Counted from the stretch's first letter, positions 50,860 through 60,051 are shown. The stretch is DNA of 64,000 nt from Hyphobacterium marinum (GCF_036330325.1 NZ_JAZDRO010000002.1:310001-374000); one strand, 5' to 3'. The notes: generated by a model not told the origin, from the sequence alone. Numbers and translations are program-made.

Positions 50860-52629
50860 GTGACCGACTCCCGCGATACCCAAGCGCCGCAACGCGTCCT
50901 TTCCAATCTGCGTGTCATCGCCTTCCTGTTCAAACAGTGGCGGCGGCGTCCGTATTTCTTTGCCGCGCTCGTCGGCTTTACCGCTATCGCAACCGCCTTC
51001 GACGTGATGGTCCCCATCGCGGCGGGTGCGCTCATCGATGCGCTCAACAGCGAGAACGGCAGCCATTGGGGGGCCTATGCGCTGTTCATCGGGCTGGCTG
51101 CCTCGGTCAATCTCTTCCGCCAGATCGCGGTCCGGTTCGAGGTTCGCTTCTCGTCGGCCAACATGGCCGAAATGGTCACCGAAGCCTTCGCCAAGGTGCA
51201 GCGCTTCTCGCTCGACTGGCACGCCAACACGTTCGCTGGCTCGGTGGTGCGCAAGGTGACGCGCGGCATGTGGGCCTACGACACGATCACGGCGACGACC
51301 TGGTTCGGCCTGATCCCCTCCATCGCGGTGATGACGGGTCTGGGGCTATACATGCTCGCCCGCTGGCCGGTTGTGGGCCTGTTCGCGCTGACCGTGACGG
51401 TGATCTTTATCGCCCTGACCATCTGGGCCGCGACCAGCTATATCCGCCCGCAGAATATCCGCTCCAACGCGCTTGATTCCGAACTGGGCGGTGCGGTTGC
51501 CGACGCGGTCGGCGGCATCGCCACGGTGAAGAGTTTCGGGGCCGAGCCGCGCGAGGATGATCGCTTCTCCCATCTCGCCTGGCGCTGGCGCGCCGAGGTG
51601 AAGAAGACCTGGCTGCGCTTCGTCAATACCTGGCTCATCCAGATCGTTGCCATTCTCGCCCTGCAGGCGGGGCTGACCGGCCTGCTCATCTCGCTGTGGG
51701 CTGCCGACCAGGCCAGCCCGGGCGATGTCGTGTTTGCGATCACCGCCTTTCTGATGATGGCCGGCTATATGCGCCGCTTCGGAGAAGAGGTGCAGAACGT
51801 CCAGCGCGGTCTCGACGAGATCCAGGACATTGCCGGTTTCGACCGCATGGGCGTACAGATTGCGGACACGAAAGGCGCGCCGGACTTCAAGCCCGGCACC
51901 GGCGAGATCGTCTTTGATCGTGTCGGCTTTGCCTATGAGAATGCGGCCAAGCCCATCTATTCGGACTTCGACCTGACAATCGCGCCGGGCGAGAAGGTCG
52001 CACTCGTCGGTCCCACCGGCTCAGGCAAGTCGACCTTCGTGAAGCTCGTTCAGCGTCTCTACGATGTGCAGGACGGAGCCGTACGGATCGACGGGCAGGA
52101 CGTGCGCACCGTGCGCCAGGACAGTCTGCGCCGGGCGATCGCGCTCGTGCCGCAGGACCCGGCGCTCTTCCACCGCTCGATTGCGGAGAACATCGCCTAT
52201 GGCCGGCCCGGCGCGAGCCTGGCGGACATCCGCGAAGCGGCACGGCTCGCCCACGCAGACGGCTTCATCTCGGCCCTGCCGGACGGGTACGACACCCTCG
52301 TCGGCGAGCGCGGTGTGAAGCTGTCGGGCGGCGAGCGTCAGCGCGTCGCCATTGCGCGCGCCATCCTTGCCGATGCGCCGATCCTGATCTTCGATGAAGC
52401 CACTTCCAGCCTCGACAACGAGACCGAGCGCGACGTGCAGACCGCGATGGAAGCCGCGACGGCGGGCAAGACGACGCTCGTCATCGCACACCGCCTGTCG
52501 ACCATCCGCGATGCCGACCGGATTCTCGTCTTCGAGGACGGGCGGATCGTGGAGCAGGGCCGCCATGACGACCTCATCGCCGAGGACGGCGGGCTCTATG
52601 CCCGGCTGTCGGCGGTGGCGGCGGGGTAG
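50860..52629 (+). CDS. ABC transporter, fused permease and ATPase (exporter type)
   Basis: A 589-residue half-transporter with six helices in the first 320 residues and a C-terminal ATPase: Walker A GPTGSGKST near 384, Q-loop LVPQDPALFHRS, signature LSGGERQRVAIARAI near 487, Walker B ILIFDEATSSLD, H-loop AHRLS. It forms a homo- or heterodimer exporting lipids, peptides or drugs. The start is GTG, with no near in-frame ATG, behind a hairpin. The tandem membrane-protein array follows downstream. Confidence 0.93.
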   Translation: MTDSRDTQAPQRVLSNLRVIAFLFKQWRRRPYFFAALVGFTAIATAFDVMVPIAAGALIDALNSENGSHWGAYALFIGLAASVNLFRQIAVRFEVRFSSANMAEMVTEAFAKVQRFSLDWHANTFAGSVVRKVTRGMWAYDTITATTWFGLIPSIAVMTGLGLYMLARWPVVGLFALTVTVIFIALTIWAATSYIRPQNIRSNALDSELGGAVADAVGGIATVKSFGAEPREDDRFSHLAWRWRAEVKKTWLRFVNTWLIQIVAILALQAGLTGLLISLWAADQASPGDVVFAITAFLMMAGYMRRFGEEVQNVQRGLDEIQDIAGFDRMGVQIADTKGAPDFKPGTGEIVFDRVGFAYENAAKPIYSDFDLTIAPGEKVALVGPTGSGKSTFVKLVQRLYDVQDGAVRIDGQDVRTVRQDSLRRAIALVPQDPALFHRSIAENIAYGRPGASLADIREAARLAHADGFISALPDGYDTLVGERGVKLSGGERQRVAIARAILADAPILIFDEATSSLDNETERDVQTAMEAATAGKTTLVIAHRLSTIRDADRILVFEDGRIVEQGRHDDLIAEDGGLYARLSAVAAG

Positions 52630-52756
52630 GCGCCTGGCTGAACAGGCGCGTCTGAACCGCACGGTGTTCACGGGTCTGACGCGCCTTCAGCCGGGCACTT
52701 TCCTTCGCCAAATCGTCATCCAACAGAGAGCCGCGCGCCCGGTCCGTGACATCGGC
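52628..52756 (-). pseudogene. Flagellin C-terminus-like remnant
   Basis: On the minus strand about 43 codons read ADVTDRARGSLLDDDLAKES, then ARLKARQTREHRAVQTRLF and SQAP. This matches the flagellin C-terminal helix pattern G-x-LvDxDlakESArLqAlQxxxxlavQxLxiAnqAP. Upstream in the frame there is no flagellin body, and downstream it runs into Pro-rich sequence. It is either a decayed fljK-type fragment or a chance resemblance. Confidence 0.4.
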
Positions 52757-52867
52757 GCGAAAGCAGGCTGAAACTTCGCAGCAGCCTCGCGGGACAGAGG
52801 CATTTCCAATCCCTTCCCATTCGCCAGCCAAATTATGCTTAACTTTGTTCCGGGGAGGCCTCGGGAC

Positions 52868-53614
52868 ATGATTCTGAGCCGCATATCGAAAGCCATCCGC
52901 GAACAGAACTGGTTCGCCGTCGCGATCGAGTTCGTGATCGTGGTCCTCGGTGTGGTGATCGGGTTTCAGATTTCCGCGTGGAATGAGCAACGCGGTGAAG
53001 CGTCACGAGAGCAGGCCTATATCGGCTTCCTCATCGAGGATTTTGAGGCTGATCATGCCGAATTCTCCGCGATCCGGCGGACCGCGGAAGGGCGCAATGC
53101 CGTTCTGCACCTCGTGCTTACCGAAGCGACAGGGGAGCCCCCCAGTGACCGGTTTGTATCGCCGGAGGGTGAAATCCTGCTCCCCGCGGCAGGCCGGGCG
53201 GAGCTGCCCGATGACCTGTCACTGATCTATTCGATCACGTTTCTTCGCACGATCGACGGAAACCGGCACGCCTATACCAGTCTGGTCAGCACGGGCGATA
53301 ACCGGATCATCGCCGACAGCGCGCTGATCCGCGACATTCAGCGCTTTTACGCGGAAGTCGATGAGTTCCGGGATCTTGAAGCGACAATCCTCAACAATCG
53401 CGACAACATGATGAACTCACTACGCGCGCTGGGCATCTCCCGCCAGACACCCATCGAGGTCGGGGCGCTGGCTGCACAAGTGCGCGAGCATCCGGCCCTG
53501 CGCGCCCAGATGCAGGATTTCTACCTCTACTCGCTCCGGCAGGGTGAGCGGGTCCGCGAATTTGAAGATCGCAGCGGTGCGCTTGTCACGCGACTCCGCG
53601 AGGCCGCGCCATGA
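52868..53614 (+). CDS. Tandem array member 1: DUF6090-like single-pass membrane protein
   Basis: 248 residues. The N-terminal signature ISKAIREQNWFAVAIEFVIV spans a short cytoplasmic stretch and the start of one membrane helix (about 17-37, ending VIGFQISAWNEQR), as in DUF6090-type proteins. The rest is a charged helical, probably periplasmic region with the family-like block YTSLVSTGDNRIIADSALIRDI near residue 140. It has no terminal cysteine pair. It starts the four-gene array; its stop overlaps the next start (ATGA). Function unknown. Confidence 0.75.
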   Translation: MILSRISKAIREQNWFAVAIEFVIVVLGVVIGFQISAWNEQRGEASREQAYIGFLIEDFEADHAEFSAIRRTAEGRNAVLHLVLTEATGEPPSDRFVSPEGEILLPAAGRAELPDDLSLIYSITFLRTIDGNRHAYTSLVSTGDNRIIADSALIRDIQRFYAEVDEFRDLEATILNNRDNMMNSLRALGISRQTPIEVGALAAQVREHPALRAQMQDFYLYSLRQGERVREFEDRSGALVTRLREAAP

Positions 53615-54348
53615 TCCTCGCCCGCCTCTCCAATGCCATCCGCGAGCAGAACTGGTTCGCCGTCGCGATCGAATTCGTGATCGTCGTGACCGGTGTGATG
53701 CTGGCTTTCCAGATCACGGCCTGGAATACCGAACGGCAGGATGCCGCGCGTGTCGATCAGGCGCTGGAACGCCTGCAGCTGGAAGCGGAACAGAATATCC
53801 GTGCGCTACGGCAGCGCATGGATGCGAATTCAGCGCGCAATGCCGATCAGGCTGTCATGGTGAGCGTGGCGATGAGTGGCGAACTCCCGGACGAGGACGT
53901 GGACCAGTTCGAACGCGCCATCGCCCAGTTGATGTATTTTTCACGTCCGCCGGTTCAGCAAAGCACCTATCACGCGCTGGAACAGTCGGGTGATCTGGCG
54001 CTGATCGCCGATCGCGAATTGATCGTCGAAATCAACCGCTATCAGGGCCGGATCGGCTGGGTCGAGAACCAGCATGGCAGTTTCCGCCGCGGCCTGACCA
54101 CCTTTACCGATACGCTCGACGATTTCATCTTTCACGAACCGACCGGTGACCCGGCCGTCACCCGCGCCCGTGTCGATTTCGACCGGCTCAACGCCGATCC
54201 GGCACGGCGCAGTGCGCTCGTCCAGATCGCCCGTATGCATGCGATTTTCGCGCACTATGTGACGCAGCTCGAGGACCATACCGTCCAGTTGTGCCATCGA
54301 CTCGCCGCAGAGACAGGCCGCGCTTGCGACGAGGGGGCAGAGCCATGA
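53611..54348 (+). CDS. Tandem array member 2: DUF6090-like membrane protein
   Basis: 245 residues with the same N-terminus (LSNAIREQNWFAVAIEFVIV, then MLAFQITAWNTER). The helical body contains YHALEQSGDLALIADRELIVEI, aligning with the array-wide Y-x2-L-x2-[ST]-G-x4-I block. The end has two cysteines, LCHRLAAETGRACDEG, separated by ten residues. It is coupled on both sides by ATGA overlaps. Confidence 0.75.
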   Translation: MILARLSNAIREQNWFAVAIEFVIVVTGVMLAFQITAWNTERQDAARVDQALERLQLEAEQNIRALRQRMDANSARNADQAVMVSVAMSGELPDEDVDQFERAIAQLMYFSRPPVQQSTYHALEQSGDLALIADRELIVEINRYQGRIGWVENQHGSFRRGLTTFTDTLDDFIFHEPTGDPAVTRARVDFDRLNADPARRSALVQIARMHAIFAHYVTQLEDHTVQLCHRLAAETGRACDEGAEP

Positions 54349-55088
54349 TCCTTGCCCGTCTCTCCCGCGCCATACGCGAGCAGAACTGGTTCGCCGTCGC
54401 GATCGAATTCGTAATCGTCATCGCCGGTGTTGTAATCGGTTTCCAGATCAGCGCCTGGAATGCCGAACGGCAGGCCGATGAGGCTAGGCAGGCCACACTC
54501 GACCGGCTTCACGACGAGGCCGAACAGGCGGTCACGTATCACGCCGACTTCGTCGCGCTGCACCAACGGTTCAATGCCAGGCGCACCGAGGCGATCGAGC
54601 GCCTGATCGCGAACGACTGGTCCGACGCGGATCGCGAAGCGATGACTGAAGGGATCACGAGTATCGGTATCCTGCCGGCCTCCAACCCGCCGCGCACCGT
54701 TTATGACGAGCTGGTCAGCACCGGCCAGTTTGCCGAGATCGGCTCGCCGGAGCTTCGCAATGCGATCAGCAATTACTATTCGAGGCTGACATTTCTCCAG
54801 GGTCAGATCGATTACATGCGCACCGTCTCGTTCGATCCTGTCGACTGGCAGCGCGATGACGTGACGGTCACCTACGAACCGGGCACGGCCCGCGAGCGGC
54901 GCTATGAACTCGATTTCGAGTCACTCGCGAACGATCCGGACTTCATCGAGGGCATGCTGGTCGGCAACAACACTCAGCGGGCCCTGACGAACTGGACGGA
55001 ATCGACCCTGCGTTCGGCCCAGGAAATGTGCGACGCCATCGCCGAAGTGACGGAGCGGCCCTGCACGCCGGGGGAGGAAGCCGAATGA
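54345..55088 (+). CDS. Tandem array member 3: DUF6090-like membrane protein
   Basis: 247 residues: LSRAIREQNWFAVAIEFVIV, helix to VVIGFQISAWNAER, then a coiled-coil-like stretch and VYDELVSTGQFAEIGSPEL. It ends with MCDAIAEVTERPCTPG, the same C-x10-C spacing as member 2, so these two are sister paralogues at the C-terminus. ATGA overlaps both neighbours. Confidence 0.75.
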   Translation: MILARLSRAIREQNWFAVAIEFVIVIAGVVIGFQISAWNAERQADEARQATLDRLHDEAEQAVTYHADFVALHQRFNARRTEAIERLIANDWSDADREAMTEGITSIGILPASNPPRTVYDELVSTGQFAEIGSPELRNAISNYYSRLTFLQGQIDYMRTVSFDPVDWQRDDVTVTYEPGTARERRYELDFESLANDPDFIEGMLVGNNTQRALTNWTESTLRSAQEMCDAIAEVTERPCTPGEEAE

Positions 55089-55822
55089 TCCTCGCCCGTA
55101 TCAGTCGTGCCATCCGCGAACAGAACTGGTTCGCCGTTGCGCTGGAATTCATAATCGTTGTCGCTGGCGTCTTGCTGGCTTTTCAGATCACGGCCTGGAA
55201 TGCCGCGCGTGCCGAGATCGAGCGCGAAGCCGCATATCTTCATCGATTGGAAGCCGAATTGACGGCCATCACCGGTGAACTGGACTCGATGGAAACGGCG
55301 ATCAATGCCTATTTCAACTGGATAGAGATCTTCTTCGAAGGCGTGGAGACTGCAGACCCCGAAAGGGCGCAGGAAGGTTCCTGGGGCCTCAACGCCATAA
55401 CGAGTGTCGAGATCGTCAACCTGGAGCCGGCGGCCTTGCGCGAGATGATCAGCGCCGGCGAACTGACCATAATCCGTAATGAGACATTACGAGCCGCGTT
55501 GTCCTCGATCCCCCAGATGCACAGCAATTCGCAAGCGTCGCTGGAGCAGATGGCCTCAGACCTGACCCCGATTGCATTCGAGATTTCCGGCCATTTCGAA
55601 GCGCGGCTGGACGATGTCAGGGATATTTCACAAGGCGGTTATGGCAATCAGACCATCCAGTTCGATTTCGAGGCGGTATCGCAGAACGAACAACTGCTTC
55701 GTCGGATCAACTACGCGGCCCTGCAAAACCGTTTTCAGGCCGCCCATTTCGTCCGGTATCGCACTGAGATCGAGTCCATCAGAGACCAGGTTGCCGCCGA
55801 AATCGACGCGAGAGGGTTTTGA
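55085..55822 (+). CDS. Tandem array member 4: DUF6090-like membrane protein
   Basis: 245 residues: ISRAIREQNWFAVALEFIIV, helix to LLAFQITAWNAAR, then a helical body with LREMISAGELTIIRNETLRAAL in the conserved block. It has no C-terminal cysteines. The body is the most divergent of the four. Its TGA overlaps the ATG of the truncated fifth copy by one base. Confidence 0.75.
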   Translation: MILARISRAIREQNWFAVALEFIIVVAGVLLAFQITAWNAARAEIEREAAYLHRLEAELTAITGELDSMETAINAYFNWIEIFFEGVETADPERAQEGSWGLNAITSVEIVNLEPAALREMISAGELTIIRNETLRAALSSIPQMHSNSQASLEQMASDLTPIAFEISGHFEARLDDVRDISQGGYGNQTIQFDFEAVSQNEQLLRRINYAALQNRFQAAHFVRYRTEIESIRDQVAAEIDARGF

Positions 55823-55902
55823 TGATCCTCGCCCGCCTCTCCCGCGCCATCGAAAGATCCGAGGCGCATTCATTTCGATCGTGCCAGAGGCATTCGCGCT
55901 AG
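55822..55902 (+). pseudogene. Truncated fifth array member
   Basis: The frame opens MILARLSRAI exactly like members 2-4, then departs at ERSEAH and stops after 26 codons. The DNA matches member 3 up to GCGCCAT. I read it as a fifth copy deleted after its first ten codons, leaving a short translatable stub. Confidence 0.65.
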
Positions 55903-55961
55903 GGGCCATGCAGGGCTGAGGCTATCCTGCACCCTGATCCGTTTCGCTGCGCAAGGTGCCG

Positions 55962-56900
55962 ATGCCACTGCCCCCCCGCCCTCTCATAATCGATTGCGAT
56001 CCCGGCGTGGACGATTGCTTTGCTCTGTTCGCCGCCTGTGCCTCGCCGGAGCTGGACGTACAGGCCGTCTGTACGGTGGCCGGCAATGTCCGGCTCGACA
56101 CCTGCACCCGTAACGCGCTTGGCGCACTGGCATTGGCAGGGCGGCATGACATCCCGGTCTATCCGGGTAGCGACCGGCCCCTCTCGGTGGCACCGGTCTA
56201 TGCAGACCACATTCATGGCGAAACGGGGCTTGGCCGGGCCGAATTGCCGCCGCCCCTGCGTCACCCCGAGCCGGTGCATGCAGTCGATCACCTCGTCGGG
56301 CTTCTCAAGAATGCGCCCGAGCGCTCGGTGACACTCGCGCCGACGGGACCGTTGACCAATCTCGCTGCTGCGCTGGAGTGCGACCCCGGCATTGCGCGTG
56401 GCATCAATGAAGTCGTGCTGATGGGCGGAGCCGACACCGAAGGCGGCAACATCTCGCCCCATGCCGAGTTCAACATCTATGCCGATCCGCATGCCGCGAA
56501 AATCGTGTTTGAAAGCGGCCTGCCACTCACCGTCCTAAGCCTCGACGTGACACTGCAATTGCGCTGCACGCCGGAGCGGATGGCGGAGCTTGATGCAGCG
56601 GACACGCCCGTGACTCGCGCGGCAAGCGCCATGATCGGGCACGTCAACGCGATCTATGGCGAGATTTACGGCAAGGCGGGCGCGGCGCTCCACGACCCGA
56701 CCGTGATCCTCTATCTTTTAAGCCCTGACCTGTTCGAGACCCGGACGGTGCGCGCCGAGATCGTATGCGAACCGGAAGACTGGCGCGGGCATACGCGGGT
56801 TGTGAACGCCAGCGGCGCGGATGCCAACGCGGTCTGGGTCGATGCGATCGACGCTGAGGCGGGCTTTGCCCTGTTACTGGAAAGGATGAGACGATTATGA
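55962..56900 (+). CDS. Nucleoside hydrolase
   Basis: A 312-residue IUNH-family enzyme that cleaves nucleosides into base and ribose. Seen: LIIDCDPGVDDCFAL (calcium-site aspartates), VAGNVRLDTCTRNAL, the LAPTGPLTNLA strand, VLMGGADTEGGNISPHAEFNIYADP and a C-terminal HDPTVILYLL. It overlaps the ribokinase start by ATGA, so the two make a salvage unit: nucleoside to ribose, then ribose 5-phosphate. Confidence 0.93.
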   Translation: MPLPPRPLIIDCDPGVDDCFALFAACASPELDVQAVCTVAGNVRLDTCTRNALGALALAGRHDIPVYPGSDRPLSVAPVYADHIHGETGLGRAELPPPLRHPEPVHAVDHLVGLLKNAPERSVTLAPTGPLTNLAAALECDPGIARGINEVVLMGGADTEGGNISPHAEFNIYADPHAAKIVFESGLPLTVLSLDVTLQLRCTPERMAELDAADTPVTRAASAMIGHVNAIYGEIYGKAGAALHDPTVILYLLSPDLFETRTVRAEIVCEPEDWRGHTRVVNASGADANAVWVDAIDAEAGFALLLERMRRL

Positions 56901-57748
56901 GCGCTGTCAGGATCACGGTCGCCGGATCGGTCAATCTCGATCTTGTTGCGCGCTGTCCGTGCCTGCCGCGCGCCGGGGAGACGGTCCTCGGCGGCTCTTT
57001 CGCCCAGCATCCCGGTGGCAAAGGGGCCAACCAGGCGCTGGCCGCGCGACGGCTCGGCGCGGACGTTGCACTGATCGCCTGCGTCGGGGCCGATGCCCAT
57101 GCCGATGCCGCGCTCGCGCTCTTGAAGGCCGACGGCGTCGACCTCACCCGCTGCCGGGCCCTCCCGGACGTACCGACCGGTGTGGCGCTGATCGCGGTCA
57201 GCGAGGATGGCGAGAACCAGATCGTTGTCGCGCCCGGAGCGAATGCGCGCCTGCGGCCCGAGGACATTCCGGACCGGATCGAAAGTGCCTTGCTGGCCCA
57301 GCTTGAAGTCCCGGTCGAAACTGTCCTGCGCGCCGCTCAGGTGACGACCGGCATGGTCGCGCTCAATCTCGCGCCCGCCCTGCCCGTGCCGGATGAATTA
57401 CTTTCGCGCGCCGGTCTCGTCATGGTCAACGAGACCGAGGCCGAAACCTATGGCACCGAACGTCTCTTCGCGCCGGGGCGGCTGACCGCGATCACGCTGG
57501 GCGCAGCAGGCGCGGAACTCTATCGCGGCAGCAATCGCATCGCCCGATCCGTGCCGCCGCGCGTCGAGGTCGTCGATACGACCGGGGCCGGGGACACGTC
57601 GACGGCTGCGCTACTGGTCGCTCTGGAAGAAGGCCGCGAACCCCAAGCCGCGCTCGACTTTGCCTGTGCCGCCGGGGCCCTCGCCGTCACACGCGAAGGT
57701 GCGCAAACCGCCCTGCCCCGCCGCGCCGAGGTCGATGCCCTAGGCTGA
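56897..57748 (+). CDS. rbsK: Ribokinase
   Basis: A 283-residue PfkB-family sugar kinase. Seen: ITVAGSVNLDLVARCPCLPRAGETVLGG, HPGGKGANQALAARRLG, and the C-terminal VVDTTGAGDTSTAALLVAL with the catalytic Asp of GAGD. It phosphorylates the ribose released by the upstream hydrolase. Its end overlaps the convergent DUF2254 gene by 9 bp. Confidence 0.93.
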   Translation: MSAVRITVAGSVNLDLVARCPCLPRAGETVLGGSFAQHPGGKGANQALAARRLGADVALIACVGADAHADAALALLKADGVDLTRCRALPDVPTGVALIAVSEDGENQIVVAPGANARLRPEDIPDRIESALLAQLEVPVETVLRAAQVTTGMVALNLAPALPVPDELLSRAGLVMVNETEAETYGTERLFAPGRLTAITLGAAGAELYRGSNRIARSVPPRVEVVDTTGAGDTSTAALLVALEEGREPQAALDFACAAGALAVTREGAQTALPRRAEVDALG

Positions 57749-58972
57749 AGCCGCCGATTTCAGGGCCGCGCGATCAGACTCGCTGGTCAGTGCGGCATTG
57801 GACCGTTCCAGCGCGTCGCGCGCCATGTCCTTTGCCAGACCGGTGAAGATGTCCCCGTCTGCCGACGCCAGCATGGCCAAGGTTTTCTGCAGGCGGATTC
57901 CCACCTCGACATGCCCGGCTCCGTCGCGGGCGATAGCCCGGAATGCGTCGCGCACCAGGTCCTCTGGGTCCAGCGGTCTGGCGAGCACTCCGTCCAGTGG
58001 CGTTTCGGTCTCGCCCCGCGCTGCGGCGGCATAGCCGCAGAACAACCGTCCAATGGCCGCCAGAACCGAGATTGCCGTGCCGGGGTCATTCACGGCCGGC
58101 GACAGTGCGCGCGAGGCTATTTCCGAGAGCGCGATCAGGCCGAAGCGAGGATCGGCCTCGAAGGTCCGCCGCTGCGCCGTGACGAAGGTGTCGCGAATTT
58201 GATCGGCGAGCTCATCCGCCTTGCCGGTGACATAGGCCAGCGGCCGGCCCGGACCGACATAGCGGCCCGGCTGCGCGTCGATGAAGATCCGGACGTCATA
58301 GTCATTGGCCAGTCTCGCCAGCTTCGCAATGTCGATGGATTGCACATAGCCGGGTCGTCCGGCCGGTACCGGGGTGGAGTTCTTCGCGGGCTTCTCGGCC
58401 GGCTTCGCCCCCAGGGCGGGACGACGGGCGGCATGGTTGAGTGCTGCGCGCGTGGCGTCCTCGATCGACAGGATCGCCTCTTCAACACCACCAAATCCGG
58501 TCAGGCGCTGGATCCAGCTGATGAGCGTTGCGACGACAATCGCGACCAGCAATAGCGACAGGACGAAGAGGATCAGGATTTCCGCGTCGTTGTAGAGATT
58601 GGTGGTCAGGCCAATCAGGCCCAGAAGGCTGAACAGGAACGCCCCGACAAAGGTCGAGATTGCACCTTGCGCGGTGCGGTCCTGCGTCATTAGCGGTCGG
58701 GCGCGCGGGGTTGCAGCCTGGGCCGCAGCCTGGAAGGCGGAAAACATGGTGGCCAGCGCGAAGATCGCCACGGCCAGCATGGAGGAGGCGAGAATGTTGA
58801 GCGTGGTTTCGACGGACTCCAGGTTGACCGTTCCGGCCCAGCTTTCGGGGACCAGACCAGCCAGGACCGGTGTGAACAGGATCGCGGCCAGTGCCGCCAG
58901 TGCATAGGCAGCCGGACGAAACCAGATCGATTTGACCACCCGCATCAGGTGGAACACCAGTTGATTGCCCAT
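57740..58972 (-). CDS. DUF2254 membrane protein
   Basis: A 410-residue protein with four hydrophobic segments in the first 155 residues (for example AAYALAALAAILFTPVLAGL, SSMLAVAIFALATMFSAF, TFVGAFLFSLLGLIGL, ILILFVLSLLLVAIVVATLI) and a cytoplasmic C-terminal half containing GYVQSIDIAKLARLANDYDVRI and RTFEADPRFGLIALSEIASRALSPAVNDPGTA, typical of DUF2254. The function is unknown. Confidence 0.9.
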   Translation of the reverse strand: MGNQLVFHLMRVVKSIWFRPAAYALAALAAILFTPVLAGLVPESWAGTVNLESVETTLNILASSMLAVAIFALATMFSAFQAAAQAATPRARPLMTQDRTAQGAISTFVGAFLFSLLGLIGLTTNLYNDAEILILFVLSLLLVAIVVATLISWIQRLTGFGGVEEAILSIEDATRAALNHAARRPALGAKPAEKPAKNSTPVPAGRPGYVQSIDIAKLARLANDYDVRIFIDAQPGRYVGPGRPLAYVTGKADELADQIRDTFVTAQRRTFEADPRFGLIALSEIASRALSPAVNDPGTAISVLAAIGRLFCGYAAAARGETETPLDGVLARPLDPEDLVRDAFRAIARDGAGHVEVGIRLQKTLAMLASADGDIFTGLAKDMARDALERSNAALTSESDRAALKSAASA

Positions 58973-59055
58973 AGCCTCTCGCCCGTTATCAGCCCCTTTT
59001 ACGAACGCAGCAGGCGGCCACCCGTTCCCGGGATCAAGGCAATCGTTCTGACTGG

Positions 59056-59874
59056 TCAGCCCTCGATGGCTAATCGAAGCGCGATCGCCTGCGCCGTTTC
59101 GCGGACGTCATGGACCCGCACAATTGCTGCGCCCTGTGCTGCAGCATAAAGCGCAGCATAAATCGAGCCGCCCAGCCGGTTTCCGTCGTCCTGACAAGGG
59201 TCTGCAGCGGCTATGAAGCGCTTGCGTGACGCGCCGACGAGAACAGGAAAGCCGTGGCTGGCGAGACGGTTTGTGCCGCGCAGCAAAGCTAGATTGTGAT
59301 CGAGCGTCTTGCCGAAACCGATGCCGGGATCGAGCGCGATTTTCTCCGGGGCGATGCCAGCGGCGATTGCCGCATCCGCGCGCGACAGGAGACAGGCCTC
59401 CACCTCAGCCACGACATCGTCATAGGCCGGGGCGGCCTGCATGGTTCGCGGTTCGCCCTGCATGTGCATCAGGACGACGCCGCACTCCAGTCCGGCCGCC
59501 GTTTCGAGGGCTCCGGGTACGCGCAGCGCATTGACGTCATTCCAGATATTGGCCCCTGCGCCGATGGCTGCCCGGGCGACACCGGGTTTCATCGTATCGA
59601 TGGAGATGGGAATACCGGTCTCGCGCCGTAGCGCCTCGATGACGGGAAGCGTGCGGCGGATCTCTTCGGCCTCGTCGACCGGATCGGCGCCGGGCCGGGT
59701 CGACTCACCGCCGATATCGAGCATGTCGGCCCCGTCCGAAACAAGTTTCAGCCCGTGGTCAACCGCGCGCTCGCGATCATTGTACCGTCCTCCATCCGAG
59801 AAGGAATCGGGCGTCACATTGAGGATACCCATGATCAGGGGGCGGCCCGCAGGAGGGTGAAAGGCGAAGGTCAT
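59056..59874 (-). CDS. folP: Dihydropteroate synthase
   Basis: A 272-residue TIM-barrel enzyme joining p-aminobenzoate and dihydropterin diphosphate; the target of sulfonamides. Seen: LIMGILNVTPDSFSDGGRY, MLDIGGESTRPGA, PISIDTMKPGVARAA, NDVNALR, IALDPGIGFGKTLDHN and VGASRKRFI. It sits upstream of ftsH on the same strand, as is usual in the class, separated by a small gene on the opposite strand. Confidence 0.96.
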   Translation of the reverse strand: MTFAFHPPAGRPLIMGILNVTPDSFSDGGRYNDRERAVDHGLKLVSDGADMLDIGGESTRPGADPVDEAEEIRRTLPVIEALRRETGIPISIDTMKPGVARAAIGAGANIWNDVNALRVPGALETAAGLECGVVLMHMQGEPRTMQAAPAYDDVVAEVEACLLSRADAAIAAGIAPEKIALDPGIGFGKTLDHNLALLRGTNRLASHGFPVLVGASRKRFIAAADPCQDDGNRLGGSIYAALYAAAQGAAIVRVHDVRETAQAIALRLAIEG

Positions 59875-60051
59875 GACGTCAGGATGAAGCCCGCGCCCGG
59901 CCTTGCGTCAAGGCCCCGACCGGCCTTCGTTTTTTCTTGCCAACGCAACGGTTCAGCGTGATCGTGAGGACTGCGCCCGAGCGCTTTTCTTGTTGCAACC
60001 CGCGGGCGCAACAGAAGGAACCTTCCTTGAGAGGGAAGGTCGACGACACCC

